The notes beneath the pieces were generated by a model. It saw only the letters and a list, made by a program, of their open reading frames with translations. It was not told where the DNA came from and did not search any database. From CAWIJJ01 sp963836425 (GTDB taxonomy: Bacteria > Acidobacteriota > Terriglobia > Bryobacterales > Bryobacteraceae), in NCBI GenBank assembly GCA_963836425.1, contig CAWIJJ010000003.1, positions 434,001-498,000 of the forward strand: a DNA stretch of 64,000 nucleotides, written 5' to 3'. A program made the translations under genes and the position numbers. Below, piece after piece: positions 29,798 to 38,424 of this stretch (position 1 is its first letter; each line of letters begins with the position of its first letter).

Positions 29798-29823
29798 TGG
29801 TGGCGCGAAATGCTGCCAACGAT

Positions 29824-29829
29824 TAGGAT
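29824..29829 (+). promoter_or_regulatory. TANNNT -10-like box (TAGGAT) before the TPR-like gene
   Basis: TAGGAT ends 9 bases before ATG 29839. The spacer AAAACGTAC has no Shine-Dalgarno sequence. Confidence 0.4.
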
Positions 29830-29838
29830 AAAACGTAC

Positions 29839-30675
29839 ATGTTCCGAATCTGTCTGGCAGCCACGTTGCTCTGTCTCCCCGCTTTTGCGGGGAGCGAAGA
29901 CGCGACGATAGATAACGCGCTTCACCACATGTACAGCTTCGACTTCCCGGCGAGCCACCAGGTTCTGACCCGTTTGATCGCTGAACACCCTTCCGATCCC
30001 CTGCCGTACGCGTTTCGGGCCTCCGCTTACCTTTTTCAGGAACTGGACCGGCTGGGCATCCTCGAAAGCGAGTTCCTCACCGACGACGACCAGATAACCG
30101 AAAAGAAAAAGAAACTGGATCCGGATCCTAAAATCCGGGCAGGCTTCACGAAGGCGGTTCAGGACGCCGAAGCTCGCGCCGATGCGGACCTGAAGGTGGA
30201 TCCGAACGACAAGAACGCTCTGTTTGCGATGTGCATCGCGCAAGGCGTGGTCACCGATTACACCGCCCTGGTCGAGAAGAAGCAGCTCTCGAGCCTTTCC
30301 CCCGCCAAGCGGTCCAATACCTACGCGCAGCGGCTGCTGAAACTCGACCCGAAATTCTACGATGCCTACCTGACGGCCGGCTTTTCCGAATACATGGTAG
30401 CCAGCCTGCCCTTCTTTGTCCGCTGGTTCGTCAAATTCGATAACGTCAGCGGCAGCAAGGAAAAGGGTATTCAGAATTTGCTGCTGACGGCCCGCGAGGG
30501 GCGCTACTTCAAAGCCTTCGCAAAAATCCTGATTGGCATTGCGAGGCTGCGCGAGAAGAAACCGGCCGAAGCCCAGAAGCTGCTTTTCGAATTGTCGGAG
30601 GAGTACCCTGGAAATCCGCTCTTCCGCAAGGAACTGGCCAAGCTCAACAACAAGCTGGGCGTGGCCGCCAACTAG
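29839..30675 (+). CDS. Secreted TPR-like helical-repeat protein
   Basis: The 278-residue protein has a signal peptide (MFRICLAATLLCLPAFAGSE). Helical repeats follow with TPR-like spacing (LIAEHPSDPLPYAFRASAYL, LKVDPNDKNALFAMCIAQG, LLKLDPKFYDAYLTAGFSEY, ELSEEYPGNPLFRKEL). No enzyme motif is present. It is probably periplasmic and scaffold- or chaperone-like. It is transcribed in the same direction as the ABC transporter genes that begin 36 bases later, so it may be an accessory of that exporter; this is inference from position only. Confidence 0.65.
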   Translation: MFRICLAATLLCLPAFAGSEDATIDNALHHMYSFDFPASHQVLTRLIAEHPSDPLPYAFRASAYLFQELDRLGILESEFLTDDDQITEKKKKLDPDPKIRAGFTKAVQDAEARADADLKVDPNDKNALFAMCIAQGVVTDYTALVEKKQLSSLSPAKRSNTYAQRLLKLDPKFYDAYLTAGFSEYMVASLPFFVRWFVKFDNVSGSKEKGIQNLLLTAREGRYFKAFAKILIGIARLREKKPAEAQKLLFELSEEYPGNPLFRKELAKLNNKLGVAAN

Positions 30676-30711
30676 TCTGGCTTCGCCCACACTGTGAGAC
30701 ACTGTTGTCTC

Positions 30712-31635
30712 GTGGACTGCCCGATCCAGGTTGAGGCGCTCAAAAAAAGTTACGGTTCGCTTCAGGCCGTGAAGGGGATCGATTTCGAAGTTCATCCCGC
30801 CGAGGTATTCGGGCTGCTTGGCCCAAACGGCGCGGGAAAGACCACCACCGTCGAGATTCTGGAAGGATTGCGATCGCGGTCGAGCGGGCGCGTTTCGGTG
30901 CTCGGCTACGATCCCGAAGTGCAGACCAGGCTGGTGAAGGACCGTATCGGCGTCTGCCTGCAATCCACGCGGCTTCAGGAAAAAATGAAGGTCCGCGAGG
31001 CCATGGAGATGTTCGCCGCCTTCTATACGCGCACGGTGGAGAGCACGGCTCTGCTCAAACGCCTGCAACTTTGGGAGAAGCGCGAAACGCTCTATGCGAA
31101 TCTCTCCGGCGGGCAGAAGCAGCGCCTCGCGCTGGCCCTGGCCCTGCTCAACGACCCGCAGGTGCTGTTCCTCGATGAGCCTTCGGCGGGGCTCGACCCG
31201 CAGGCGCGCTTCGAGATCCACGAACTCGTGTTGGAACTGCGGCGCGAACAGCGCACCATCCTCCTGACCACGCACTATATCGAGGAAGCCGAAAGACTGT
31301 GCGACCGGGTCGCCATCGTGGACGAGGGACGCATCATCGCCAGCGGCACCCCGCGCGAGATCCAGGAGAGCACCATTTCCAACTCGGTAATCGAACTCGA
31401 ACTGGCCGCGCCGTTCACGAATGGCGCGCTTCCGTCCTGGCAGGACGCCGGGAAAGCGACGCTGGATGACACTCGCACGCGTATCGCGGTGGTTTCCCCA
31501 CGGCCCGCCCGCACCGTGGTTCAAATGGTGAAGTGGCTCGACGAACAGCGCCTCGAGTTGGCGGACATCCGCATCAAACGGCCTACTCTCGAAGAGGCAT
31601 TCATCCAGCTGACCGGAAAGAGCCTGCGCGAATGA
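30712..31635 (+). CDS. ABC transporter ATP-binding protein (ABC-2 export type)
   Basis: The 307-residue ATPase has Walker A GPNGAGKTT, the signature LSGGQKQR, Walker B VLFLDEPSAGLD and the switch histidine in LLTTHY. It ends with a roughly 80-residue C-terminal domain typical of DrrA-like exporters, including KRPTLEEAFIQLTGK. GTG 30712 is the likely start, since the conserved region begins shortly after it; GTG 30694 is possible. Its stop overlaps the start of the permease-hydrolase gene (ATGA), so the two are translationally coupled and presumably form one transporter. Confidence 0.88.
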   Translation: MDCPIQVEALKKSYGSLQAVKGIDFEVHPAEVFGLLGPNGAGKTTTVEILEGLRSRSSGRVSVLGYDPEVQTRLVKDRIGVCLQSTRLQEKMKVREAMEMFAAFYTRTVESTALLKRLQLWEKRETLYANLSGGQKQRLALALALLNDPQVLFLDEPSAGLDPQARFEIHELVLELRREQRTILLTTHYIEEAERLCDRVAIVDEGRIIASGTPREIQESTISNSVIELELAAPFTNGALPSWQDAGKATLDDTRTRIAVVSPRPARTVVQMVKWLDEQRLELADIRIKRPTLEEAFIQLTGKSLRE

Positions 31636-33830
31636 GAGCCTACTTCGCGCTGTTTAAGAGCAACATGCAGTTGACCCTCCGGGACCGGACCGTCCTGTTT
31701 TTCAACTACCTGTTCCCGTTCATCTTCTTCTTTGCGTTCACCGAGCTGTTCAAAGCGGGCACGGGCTCCGGAATCGCTTACTTCGTGGGCACCGTGCTAA
31801 CCATGGGCATTCTCGGTAACGGCCTGTGGGGCGCGGGCATGCGTTCGGTGCAGGACCGCGAGGCCAACATCCTGAGGCGCTACAAAGTGACCCCGGTGGG
31901 TCCGCTGCCGATTCTGATGGCCGCCATGGTGAGCGGCTGGCTGCTGTACCTCCCCGTGGTGATCATCATTCTGGCGGTGGCCCACTTTCAGTACCAGATG
32001 CCGATGCCGCAGAACTGGATCTCTCTGTTCGCCATGGTGTCGCTCGGTGTGTGCGCCTTTCGCGCGATCGGCCTGATTCTGGCGGCGGTGACCAACACCA
32101 TGCAGGAGGCGATGGTCGCCATCCAACTCCTGTACATGCCCATGCTGTTCCTCAGCGGCGCTACCATCCCGGCGGCGATGCTGCCCAAATGGGCGCAGAC
32201 CCTGGCTGAATTCATGCCGGCCTCGTACCTGGTATCCGGTTTTCAAGGCATCTTCTTCCGGAATCAGAGTCTGTTCGACAACGCCATCTCCGCCGGCGCC
32301 CTCGCGCTGACGATGGTGGTTGGCACGTTTCTGGCAGTGCAGTTATTCCGCTGGGAAAAGGAGGACAAGATCGCGCCGCGCAACCGCCTGTGGGTGCTGG
32401 CGGTGATGGGCCCGTTCCTGGTGATGGGCTGCTACCGCGCCTACAGCCGGGAGCACCTCGGACAAAACCAGGCCTTCTACCGCGACCTGCAACGTTCCGG
32501 CACCTTCATCATTCGCAACACGCGGGTCTTCGTGGGTGACGGCAAGGTGATCGAGAACGGCTCCGTCATCGTGCGGGACGGCAAGATCGCGGACGTAGTC
32601 GAAGGTTCCGGCCCCGATCCCGACTCTATGAAGGCGGAGATCGTGGAAGGCGCCGGCAAGACGCTGCTCCCCGGCCTTGTCGATGTCCACGTCCACCTGG
32701 CCGGGGCCGCCGGCATCTCGGGTTCGGACAGCGATTACGACGCGCTCACCACAATGCCGCACGCCGCGGCCGGCCTGCTCTACAGCGGCATCGTGGCCGC
32801 GCGCAGTGTGGGCGATGGCCTGGACGCCTCCCGCCAACTGCGCGCCGAAATCGCCAACGGCAGCAAGTTGGGCGCAACTCTTTTCATCTGCGGCCCGATG
32901 TTTACGGCGGAAGGCGGCCACGGCACCGAGTTCCTGCGCAACGTTCCCGCCGCCGTGCGGGATAACGTAAGCCGGCAGTTGATCCGCACTCCCAAGACCC
33001 CGGAGCAGGCACGGGAGCAGGTGCGCGAGCTCAAAAAGGCCGGCGTGGACGGCATCAAGGCGATCCTCGAGGCCGGCTGGGGCGACGGAATGATCTACGA
33101 TCGCCTGGACCTGCTCCTCATCCGGGCCGTCGCCGAAGAGGCGCATGCGCAGAAACTGCCGCTCGCCACGCACACCGGCGATGCGCGCGATGTGACCGAT
33201 GCCGTGGAGGTGGGATCCGCGTCCATCGAACACGGCTCCTGGCGCGACGAACTGCCCGATCCGCTGCTCCGGCGAATGGCGCGGCAGGGTGTTTTTCTCA
33301 ATCCGACCCTGGTGGTGGCGGCGGCCTACACGCAATTCTACGCGGGCAAAGCCGACGTGCTGAACAACTCCCTGGTGCAGCAGGTGGTGACGGCGCCCGT
33401 CCTCAAAGGAACGCGCGACTTCATCGCCTCCGGCAAGTCCGTGAACGCGGCGCGGCAGAGCCTGTTCGCAGGCGCACTGAAACAGGCCGCCGAGAACCTG
33501 GTGCGGGCCTGGAAGGCCGGCGTCCCGCTCGCCATGGGTACCGATTCGGGCAATCCGCTGGTGTTCCATGGTCCCTCCATGCACGAGGAGTTGAGGCTCT
33601 GGGTGAACGCGGGAATCCCCGCCGCGGTGGCGCTTCAGGCTGCCACGTCCGGCGGCGCGAAACTGCTCGGCGCCGCGGACCGCTTCGGCACGATCCGCAA
33701 AGGACTGGAGGCGGACCTGCTTCTGGTGGACGGCAATCCGCTTGAAGAGATCAATGCCACCGAACGCATCTCCCTGGTGGTGTTCAAAGGCGAACGGCTA
33801 AAGCGATCGTCTCTGTTCGATCAAAAGTGA
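31632..33830 (+). CDS. ABC-2 type permease fused to an amidohydrolase
   Basis: This 732-residue protein has two parts in one uninterrupted frame. Residues 1 to about 240 are an ABC-2 permease with six hydrophobic segments (about 20-40, 46-66, 92-116, 128-152, 161-184, 217-238) and LSGATIPAAMLP before the last helices. A seventh segment (about 253-270, LWVLAVMGPFLVMGCYRAY) precedes a metal-dependent amidohydrolase (about 290-732). That half has LPGLVDVHVHL (HxH 353/355), LATHTGDARDV, SIEHGSW and MGTDSGNPL, the ligand and catalytic positions of imidazolonepropionase-like enzymes. With seven segments and a cytoplasmic N-terminus, the hydrolase would face outside; this is inference. The ATG is at 31632. 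Confidence 0.82.
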   Translation: MRAYFALFKSNMQLTLRDRTVLFFNYLFPFIFFFAFTELFKAGTGSGIAYFVGTVLTMGILGNGLWGAGMRSVQDREANILRRYKVTPVGPLPILMAAMVSGWLLYLPVVIIILAVAHFQYQMPMPQNWISLFAMVSLGVCAFRAIGLILAAVTNTMQEAMVAIQLLYMPMLFLSGATIPAAMLPKWAQTLAEFMPASYLVSGFQGIFFRNQSLFDNAISAGALALTMVVGTFLAVQLFRWEKEDKIAPRNRLWVLAVMGPFLVMGCYRAYSREHLGQNQAFYRDLQRSGTFIIRNTRVFVGDGKVIENGSVIVRDGKIADVVEGSGPDPDSMKAEIVEGAGKTLLPGLVDVHVHLAGAAGISGSDSDYDALTTMPHAAAGLLYSGIVAARSVGDGLDASRQLRAEIANGSKLGATLFICGPMFTAEGGHGTEFLRNVPAAVRDNVSRQLIRTPKTPEQAREQVRELKKAGVDGIKAILEAGWGDGMIYDRLDLLLIRAVAEEAHAQKLPLATHTGDARDVTDAVEVGSASIEHGSWRDELPDPLLRRMARQGVFLNPTLVVAAAYTQFYAGKADVLNNSLVQQVVTAPVLKGTRDFIASGKSVNAARQSLFAGALKQAAENLVRAWKAGVPLAMGTDSGNPLVFHGPSMHEELRLWVNAGIPAAVALQAATSGGAKLLGAADRFGTIRKGLEADLLLVDGNPLEEINATERISLVVFKGERLKRSSLFDQK

Positions 33831-34693
33831 GCAGCCAGGGCGGCCTCGATTTCGGCGCTCACCAGTTCCGGCGATTCGAGCGGGAAATAATGGTTCCGTC
33901 CTTCCAGCAGGACGTCTCTGGCGCGCGGAAGATGCGACGCGAGTCCCGGGTCAGTGGGCGAAGTGCTGAGATCGAATTCGCCCGGCGTCCAGAACCTGCC
34001 GGCTCGCACCACTACCACCGGCGCGTCCACGCTGCCAAGTTGCGGGTGCAGATTCGATTCGGCCGCGATCGAATTTTCGTAGATCGATGCCTCCACCTGC
34101 GGCGGGCAGGCAATCACAAAGCCATCGCCCGAGGCGGCCGGCAGCAGACCCCACTCGCAGTAGTCGCGCAACACGCCCGGATCCCATGTCGCGAACGGAG
34201 GCCGCGGGCGGAAACGCTCGAACATTTCATCCGCCGAGTTCCAGACCGCGCGGCGCTTGCGAATGAAACCGGCATCGAGCGCGGGCCGGCCGTACCACTC
34301 CCGCGGAAAGATCGTGGCATCGAGCAGCAGAATCGCGGCGAAAGTCTCGGGCCGCGCGATGGCGGTAGCCACGGCGGTGTGCCCGCCCATCGAGTGGCCC
34401 ACTGCGAGCCCGCCGCGGATTCCGAGGTGCTGCATCAGGAAGGCGGAATCCTCGGCGAACGGCTGCCAGGGGCAGGGCGGCTCGGGCTTGCTGCTGTGCC
34501 CGTGCCCGCGCAGGTCCAGGCCGAAACAATGGCGGCCCGGAAGCCGGCGTATGCTCTGGTCCCAGCAGCGGCCGTGGAAACCGGTGGCGTGAAAAAAGAC
34601 GATGGGCGGTCCCGCGCCGTCCCACTCCCAGACGGCCAGATCCAGCCCGTGACGCGAAATCGTGAGCTGCCGGGGCGAGTCGGTTCGCTTCAA
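33821..34693 (-). CDS. Alpha/beta-fold hydrolase
   Basis: The 290-residue soluble enzyme has the oxyanion region FFHATGFHGRCWD, the strand GLDLRGHGHSSKPE, the nucleophile elbow GHSMGGHTA (Ser), LLLDATIF and the catalytic His in LEGRNHYFPLE. It is probably an esterase, lactonase or peptidase; the substrate is unknown. The likely start is TTG 34693, overlapping the stop of the S46 peptidase gene (TTGA), so it is translated after it. Its 3' end overlaps the convergent fusion gene by 10 bases. Confidence 0.8.
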   Translation of the reverse strand: MKRTDSPRQLTISRHGLDLAVWEWDGAGPPIVFFHATGFHGRCWDQSIRRLPGRHCFGLDLRGHGHSSKPEPPCPWQPFAEDSAFLMQHLGIRGGLAVGHSMGGHTAVATAIARPETFAAILLLDATIFPREWYGRPALDAGFIRKRRAVWNSADEMFERFRPRPPFATWDPGVLRDYCEWGLLPAASGDGFVIACPPQVEASIYENSIAAESNLHPQLGSVDAPVVVVRAGRFWTPGEFDLSTSPTDPGLASHLPRARDVLLEGRNHYFPLESPELVSAEIEAALAAHF

Positions 34694-36756
34694 AGCCCCA
34701 GCTCCGCCACTAATGCGGAGGCTTTCTCCACGTCCTTCAGCATCCAGATGACGAAGCGCACGTCCACGCTGATGTTTCTCGCCACTTCGGGGTTGTAGCC
34801 GAAATCGTTGGCTACATTTTCCCAGGGCCGGTCGAAATTCAACCCCACCAGCTCGCCGCGCCCGTTCACTACGGGGCTGCCGGAATTGCCGCCTGTTGTG
34901 TCGGCGTCCGAGAGGAAATTCAGTGGAATCTTCGCGGCATCGGTTCGCCGCGCGGCCTCCATCACCCGCTCCGGGACGGCGAACGGTTCCTGGCCCGTGT
35001 GCTTTTCGAGCATGCCTGCCAGCGTGGTCTGCGGCGTATAGAAAATGCCGTCGCGCGGCGTGAAACCCTTGACGTGGGCGAAGCTGACGCGCAGCGTGCC
35101 GTTCGCGTCCGGGGCCACCGGCTTGCCCGCGTGAGCGATGACCGCCTTCCGCCACTGCGGCCGCAGGCGCGCCACGGCGCCGTCGCGGGTCTGGCTCGCG
35201 GTCTGCCACGCCCGCAGTTCCGGCTCGAGTGCGAATGCGAGTTCGAGCAGCGGGTCGCGCCGTGCGCGCAGTTGCGCGGTGGTCTCTTCGAACATCTTTA
35301 GCCGCTCGGCCGCGTCCGTCACCTTGGTGGCGCGATACAGCGCCGCAACGTCCACCCCGTTCTCCAGCGCGGCGATCCGCTCGGCGGGTCCGAGCCTGCC
35401 GGCCTGCGCCACCCAGGATTCGAACAGCGCCTGGTCGGCGGGCTGGAAGAAGCTCTTCTGCTCGCGCTCCAGTCTGGCTTGCAGGGCAGGCAGTTCACGG
35501 CTCATGAAATCGGGGTCGCGCTCCGCATCCGGTTTGGCCCGTTCCGAGGCCAGCCGCACCAGCGTCGTCGCCTGCTTCAACGCGAGCGCGCCGTTTTGCA
35601 CGATAGTGAACAGGAAATCGCGGGTAGCGGTCCGCCGCTGGCCGGCTGCCAGCCGGTCGAGCTCCCGTTTGGCCGCCAAGGACGCCGCAAATTCGGGCCG
35701 CGCCGCGGCCCAGCCCATCACCGCATCGTCCTGCGCCTGCTGCCTGGCGATGATGCCGCCGCGCTGTAATCCCGCAAGCTGCCCTTCCGCGTTCGTGTGC
35801 GAATTATTAAGGCTCTTCAAAGTGGCCGCGACCGCCATCGAGCCCGCCGCGCTGCCGCGCGTTTTCTCTTCGAGCAGCCGGATCCACTCGCCGTAAATGC
35901 GCTGTCGCAGCCCGAACCGGAAGTCGCGCTCGTTGGCCATCTCGCCCGCCGTCAGCGCCCGAATGGTTCGCCCGGGATAGCCCAGCACCATGACGAAGTC
36001 GCCGGGATTCACCCCGCTGCGCGCGATCGGGAAATAGAATTGCGGGCGGTAGGGCTTGCCGTCTTTGTACGCCCGGGCGATGGAGAAATCGCCCGTGTGG
36101 CGCGGCCACCGGAAGTTGTCGTCTTCACCGCCAAACTCCCCCACCGCCCGCGGCGGCGCGTACACCAGCCGGATATCGGTGAGGTCGATATTTTCGATGA
36201 GCATGTACCACAGCCCGCCATCGAAGGCTGCCACGCTGCACCGCATTCCCGGCGTCTTCTCACAGGCCGCCACCAGTTTCTTCTCTTCAGCCTCGATCGC
36301 CTTGCCACGCGCGAGGTCATCCGCGCCGGCGGGGATCGCCGCTTCGATCTGCTTCGTGACGTCGGTGAACTTGTGGGGAACCGTGATGCGCGCCGTCCGG
36401 CCGCGCAGTTCTTCGGCCTGCGTTCGGGCAAGAAAACCGTTTGTGATCAGGTCGCGGTCGGGCCGGCTGTGCTCCTGCACGATGCCGAAGAAGCAGTGAT
36501 GGTTCGATAGAATCAACCCGTCAGGCGAGACGAATGCCGCCGAGCACCCGCCCGTGCTCACGGTGGCCGCCAGCAGGCCGGTTCCGTCGCGCGGATCCCA
36601 GAGGCGGGAAACCGGCAACTCCAGCCCGGCCGAACGCAACCGGGCGGCTCCGAGTTCCAACACCTGCTGTGGGGTCCACTTTCCCTCTTCCGCATGGAGC
36701 GGCGCGATCAGCGCGGCCGCCAGCGCCAGCCATTTCCAGTTTCCGGACATTCTCAT
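34690..36756 (-). CDS. S46 family dipeptidyl-peptidase (DPP7/DPP11-like)
   Basis: The 688-residue protein has a signal peptide (GNWKWLALAAALIAPLHAEE). The chymotrypsin-like catalytic triad of the S46 family is visible: LILSNHHCFFG (His about 86), FGGEDDNFRWPRHTGDFS (Asp) and DTTGGNSGSPVVNG (Ser near 620). The middle is the all-helical domain that caps the cleft in this family. These periplasmic enzymes release dipeptides from the N-terminus of oligopeptides and support growth on protein. The gene leads a two-gene unit with the alpha/beta hydrolase. Confidence 0.92.
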   Translation of the reverse strand: MRMSGNWKWLALAAALIAPLHAEEGKWTPQQVLELGAARLRSAGLELPVSRLWDPRDGTGLLAATVSTGGCSAAFVSPDGLILSNHHCFFGIVQEHSRPDRDLITNGFLARTQAEELRGRTARITVPHKFTDVTKQIEAAIPAGADDLARGKAIEAEEKKLVAACEKTPGMRCSVAAFDGGLWYMLIENIDLTDIRLVYAPPRAVGEFGGEDDNFRWPRHTGDFSIARAYKDGKPYRPQFYFPIARSGVNPGDFVMVLGYPGRTIRALTAGEMANERDFRFGLRQRIYGEWIRLLEEKTRGSAAGSMAVAATLKSLNNSHTNAEGQLAGLQRGGIIARQQAQDDAVMGWAAARPEFAASLAAKRELDRLAAGQRRTATRDFLFTIVQNGALALKQATTLVRLASERAKPDAERDPDFMSRELPALQARLEREQKSFFQPADQALFESWVAQAGRLGPAERIAALENGVDVAALYRATKVTDAAERLKMFEETTAQLRARRDPLLELAFALEPELRAWQTASQTRDGAVARLRPQWRKAVIAHAGKPVAPDANGTLRVSFAHVKGFTPRDGIFYTPQTTLAGMLEKHTGQEPFAVPERVMEAARRTDAAKIPLNFLSDADTTGGNSGSPVVNGRGELVGLNFDRPWENVANDFGYNPEVARNISVDVRFVIWMLKDVEKASALVAELGL

Positions 36757-36864
36757 GGCAGTACCACTACACGATAACAGGGGTGCGGATTATCCATCCC
36801 GGCCTTGGCTTCGGCGGGCTGCGAGAGTTAGTCTGGGCAGGGAGCCGCATTCCGGGTGTAACTC

Positions 36865-37650
36865 ATGATCATTCGCAAGCAGCAGTTCGACACTCTGACA
36901 GGCACGGCGGAGTCGGGATATACCGAGGGCGCCGTGCGGCACCTGCGCCGGTACGACCCCCTCCTGGCCGCGGCCGCCGGACAGGCGGGCCTCGAACAGG
37001 TGGCCGCCGAGGGACTCGAGAAGGCGCGCAAATACAACCTGGGCAGCGGCCGGGAGTTGCAGCTTTACCTGCAACTGATGATGTCGCTCGGCAGCGCCTT
37101 CGATACCGACCCGCAGTTCGCCTGGCTCCAACCTTTTCTTCGGGAAATGGAAGGCGTAAGCACGGTGGAGCGGGCTCGCCTGCTGCACTTTCATGCCCGC
37201 GCTTACCTCGAGCGTGCCTACGGCGAAAAAGGGGAGCATGGCGAAACGGCCCTGGAACGGACCATGCAACTCACGCGCGACCGGCTGCAAAGAGCGGGCG
37301 CCGATTTCGATACCAGCGGTCCCAAGCTCATCGAATGGCTGCACCCCCAGCGTCTGGAGTACCTGGACTCGGAGGCCGTCGCCGGCCTCACGGCAAACGC
37401 CCGCCAGCAAGCCGGCGAGGCCGGATTGCCCGCGCCCGAGGGAGCGGTCTTCCTGTTCCTGCTGATGTTCGCCTTCGGCCACCGCGTCTGCGCCGACCCG
37501 CTGCACCCGTGGCTCCGGAAAGAGCTCGCGGACCGCGGGTCCGAGGATTCGAACGCCCGGATGGACCGCCTGATCGCGCGCACACAAACCTACCTTACGA
37601 TGATGTTGAGGCAGATCAGGCTGTCTTCGAAGGGCCGGATTCCGGGTTAG
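36865..37650 (+). CDS. Conserved-looking helical protein of unknown function
   Basis: This 261-residue soluble protein has no signal peptide. It begins MIIRKQQFDTL, a pattern I associate loosely with small proteins near type VI secretion genes, although none are in this window. It is largely alpha-helical, has a hydrophobic stretch (EGAVFLFLLMFAFGHRVCADP, residues about 191-211), and ends in a basic tail. I cannot assign a family. The gene is followed 26 bases later by eda and diverges from the S46 peptidase (108-base gap). Confidence 0.5.
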   Translation: MIIRKQQFDTLTGTAESGYTEGAVRHLRRYDPLLAAAAGQAGLEQVAAEGLEKARKYNLGSGRELQLYLQLMMSLGSAFDTDPQFAWLQPFLREMEGVSTVERARLLHFHARAYLERAYGEKGEHGETALERTMQLTRDRLQRAGADFDTSGPKLIEWLHPQRLEYLDSEAVAGLTANARQQAGEAGLPAPEGAVFLFLLMFAFGHRVCADPLHPWLRKELADRGSEDSNARMDRLIARTQTYLTMMLRQIRLSSKGRIPG

Positions 37651-37663
37651 CGGGACGCGGTGC

Positions 37664-37669
37664 TAGGTT
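37664..37669 (+). promoter_or_regulatory. TANNNT -10-like box (TAGGTT) before eda
   Basis: TAGGTT ends 7 bases before ATG 37677. The spacer AAGGATC could also provide a weak Shine-Dalgarno (AAGGA). Confidence 0.35.
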
Positions 37670-37676
37670 AAGGATC

Positions 37677-38348
37677 ATGACCTCCAAAGAGATTCTTGCG
37701 TTCATCTCCGGCGTCGGGCTGGTGCCGATCGTGCGGACCTCGAGCGCCGAGTCGGCGGTGCGCGTGGTCGAGGCCCTCTACGAAGGCGGAATCCGGGCCG
37801 CCGAAATCACCATGACGGTTCCCGGCGCGGTGGGCGCGCTGGAACGTTGCGCGCAACAGTTCGGCTCCCGCCTGGTGCTCGGCGCCGGTACCGTTCTCGA
37901 CCCGGAGACCGCCCGCATCTGCATGCTGTCGGGCGCCGAGTTCTTCGTCACACCCAGCCTGCGCCCCAGCACCATCGAAATGGCCAAGCGATATTCCAAG
38001 GTGATTTGCCCGGGCGCGTTGACACCCACCGAGGTCCTGGCCGCGTGGGAGGCCGGGGCGGACGCGGTGAAGATCTTCCCCTGCGGCAACGTGGGCGGAG
38101 CGAAGTACATCAAGGCTTTGCGCGGCCCCTTTCCCCATATCGAAATGATTCCCACCGGCGGCGTAAACCTCGAGACCATTGGCGACTTTCTCAAGGCCGG
38201 CGCCTGCGCCGCCGGTGTGGGCGGCGAACTGGTGGACGTGAAACTGGTGAATGAAGGCCGCTTCGACCTGATTGCCGACCGCGCCCGGCAGTACCTGGCC
38301 GCCATTTCGAAAGCCCGCGAAGAGATGAAAGCCGCGGCCGCGGCGTAG
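37677..38348 (+). CDS. eda: KDPG/KHG aldolase
   Basis: The enzyme cleaves 2-dehydro-3-deoxy-6-phosphogluconate to pyruvate and glyceraldehyde 3-phosphate (Entner-Doudoroff), and often also 4-hydroxy-2-oxoglutarate. The 223-residue protein has the TIM-barrel landmarks LVPIVRT, AAEITMTVPGAV (catalytic Glu), LGAGTVLDPE, FFVTPSLRP, CPGALTPTEV, DAVKIFPCG (Schiff-base Lys) and MIPTGGVNLE. The ATG at 37677 gives the usual length. The PQQ-type sugar dehydrogenase downstream makes a sugar-acid role plausible, but no edd or kdgK is in the window. Confidence 0.93.
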   Translation: MTSKEILAFISGVGLVPIVRTSSAESAVRVVEALYEGGIRAAEITMTVPGAVGALERCAQQFGSRLVLGAGTVLDPETARICMLSGAEFFVTPSLRPSTIEMAKRYSKVICPGALTPTEVLAAWEAGADAVKIFPCGNVGGAKYIKALRGPFPHIEMIPTGGVNLETIGDFLKAGACAAGVGGELVDVKLVNEGRFDLIADRARQYLAAISKAREEMKAAAAA

Positions 38349-38424
38349 CGGACACTGGTTCGGCCGGCGCAAGGAGACTGGCACGGTGGTGTACGATTGG
38401 GAGCACGGGCAAGGAGAGATGAAG

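Noticed and set aside
31632..33830. The permease-amidohydrolase fusion as another indel artefact
   Set aside because: Both halves lie in the same frame and the junction contains a plausible membrane helix and linker with no obvious alternative stop or start, so I kept it as a real fusion, pending read inspection.
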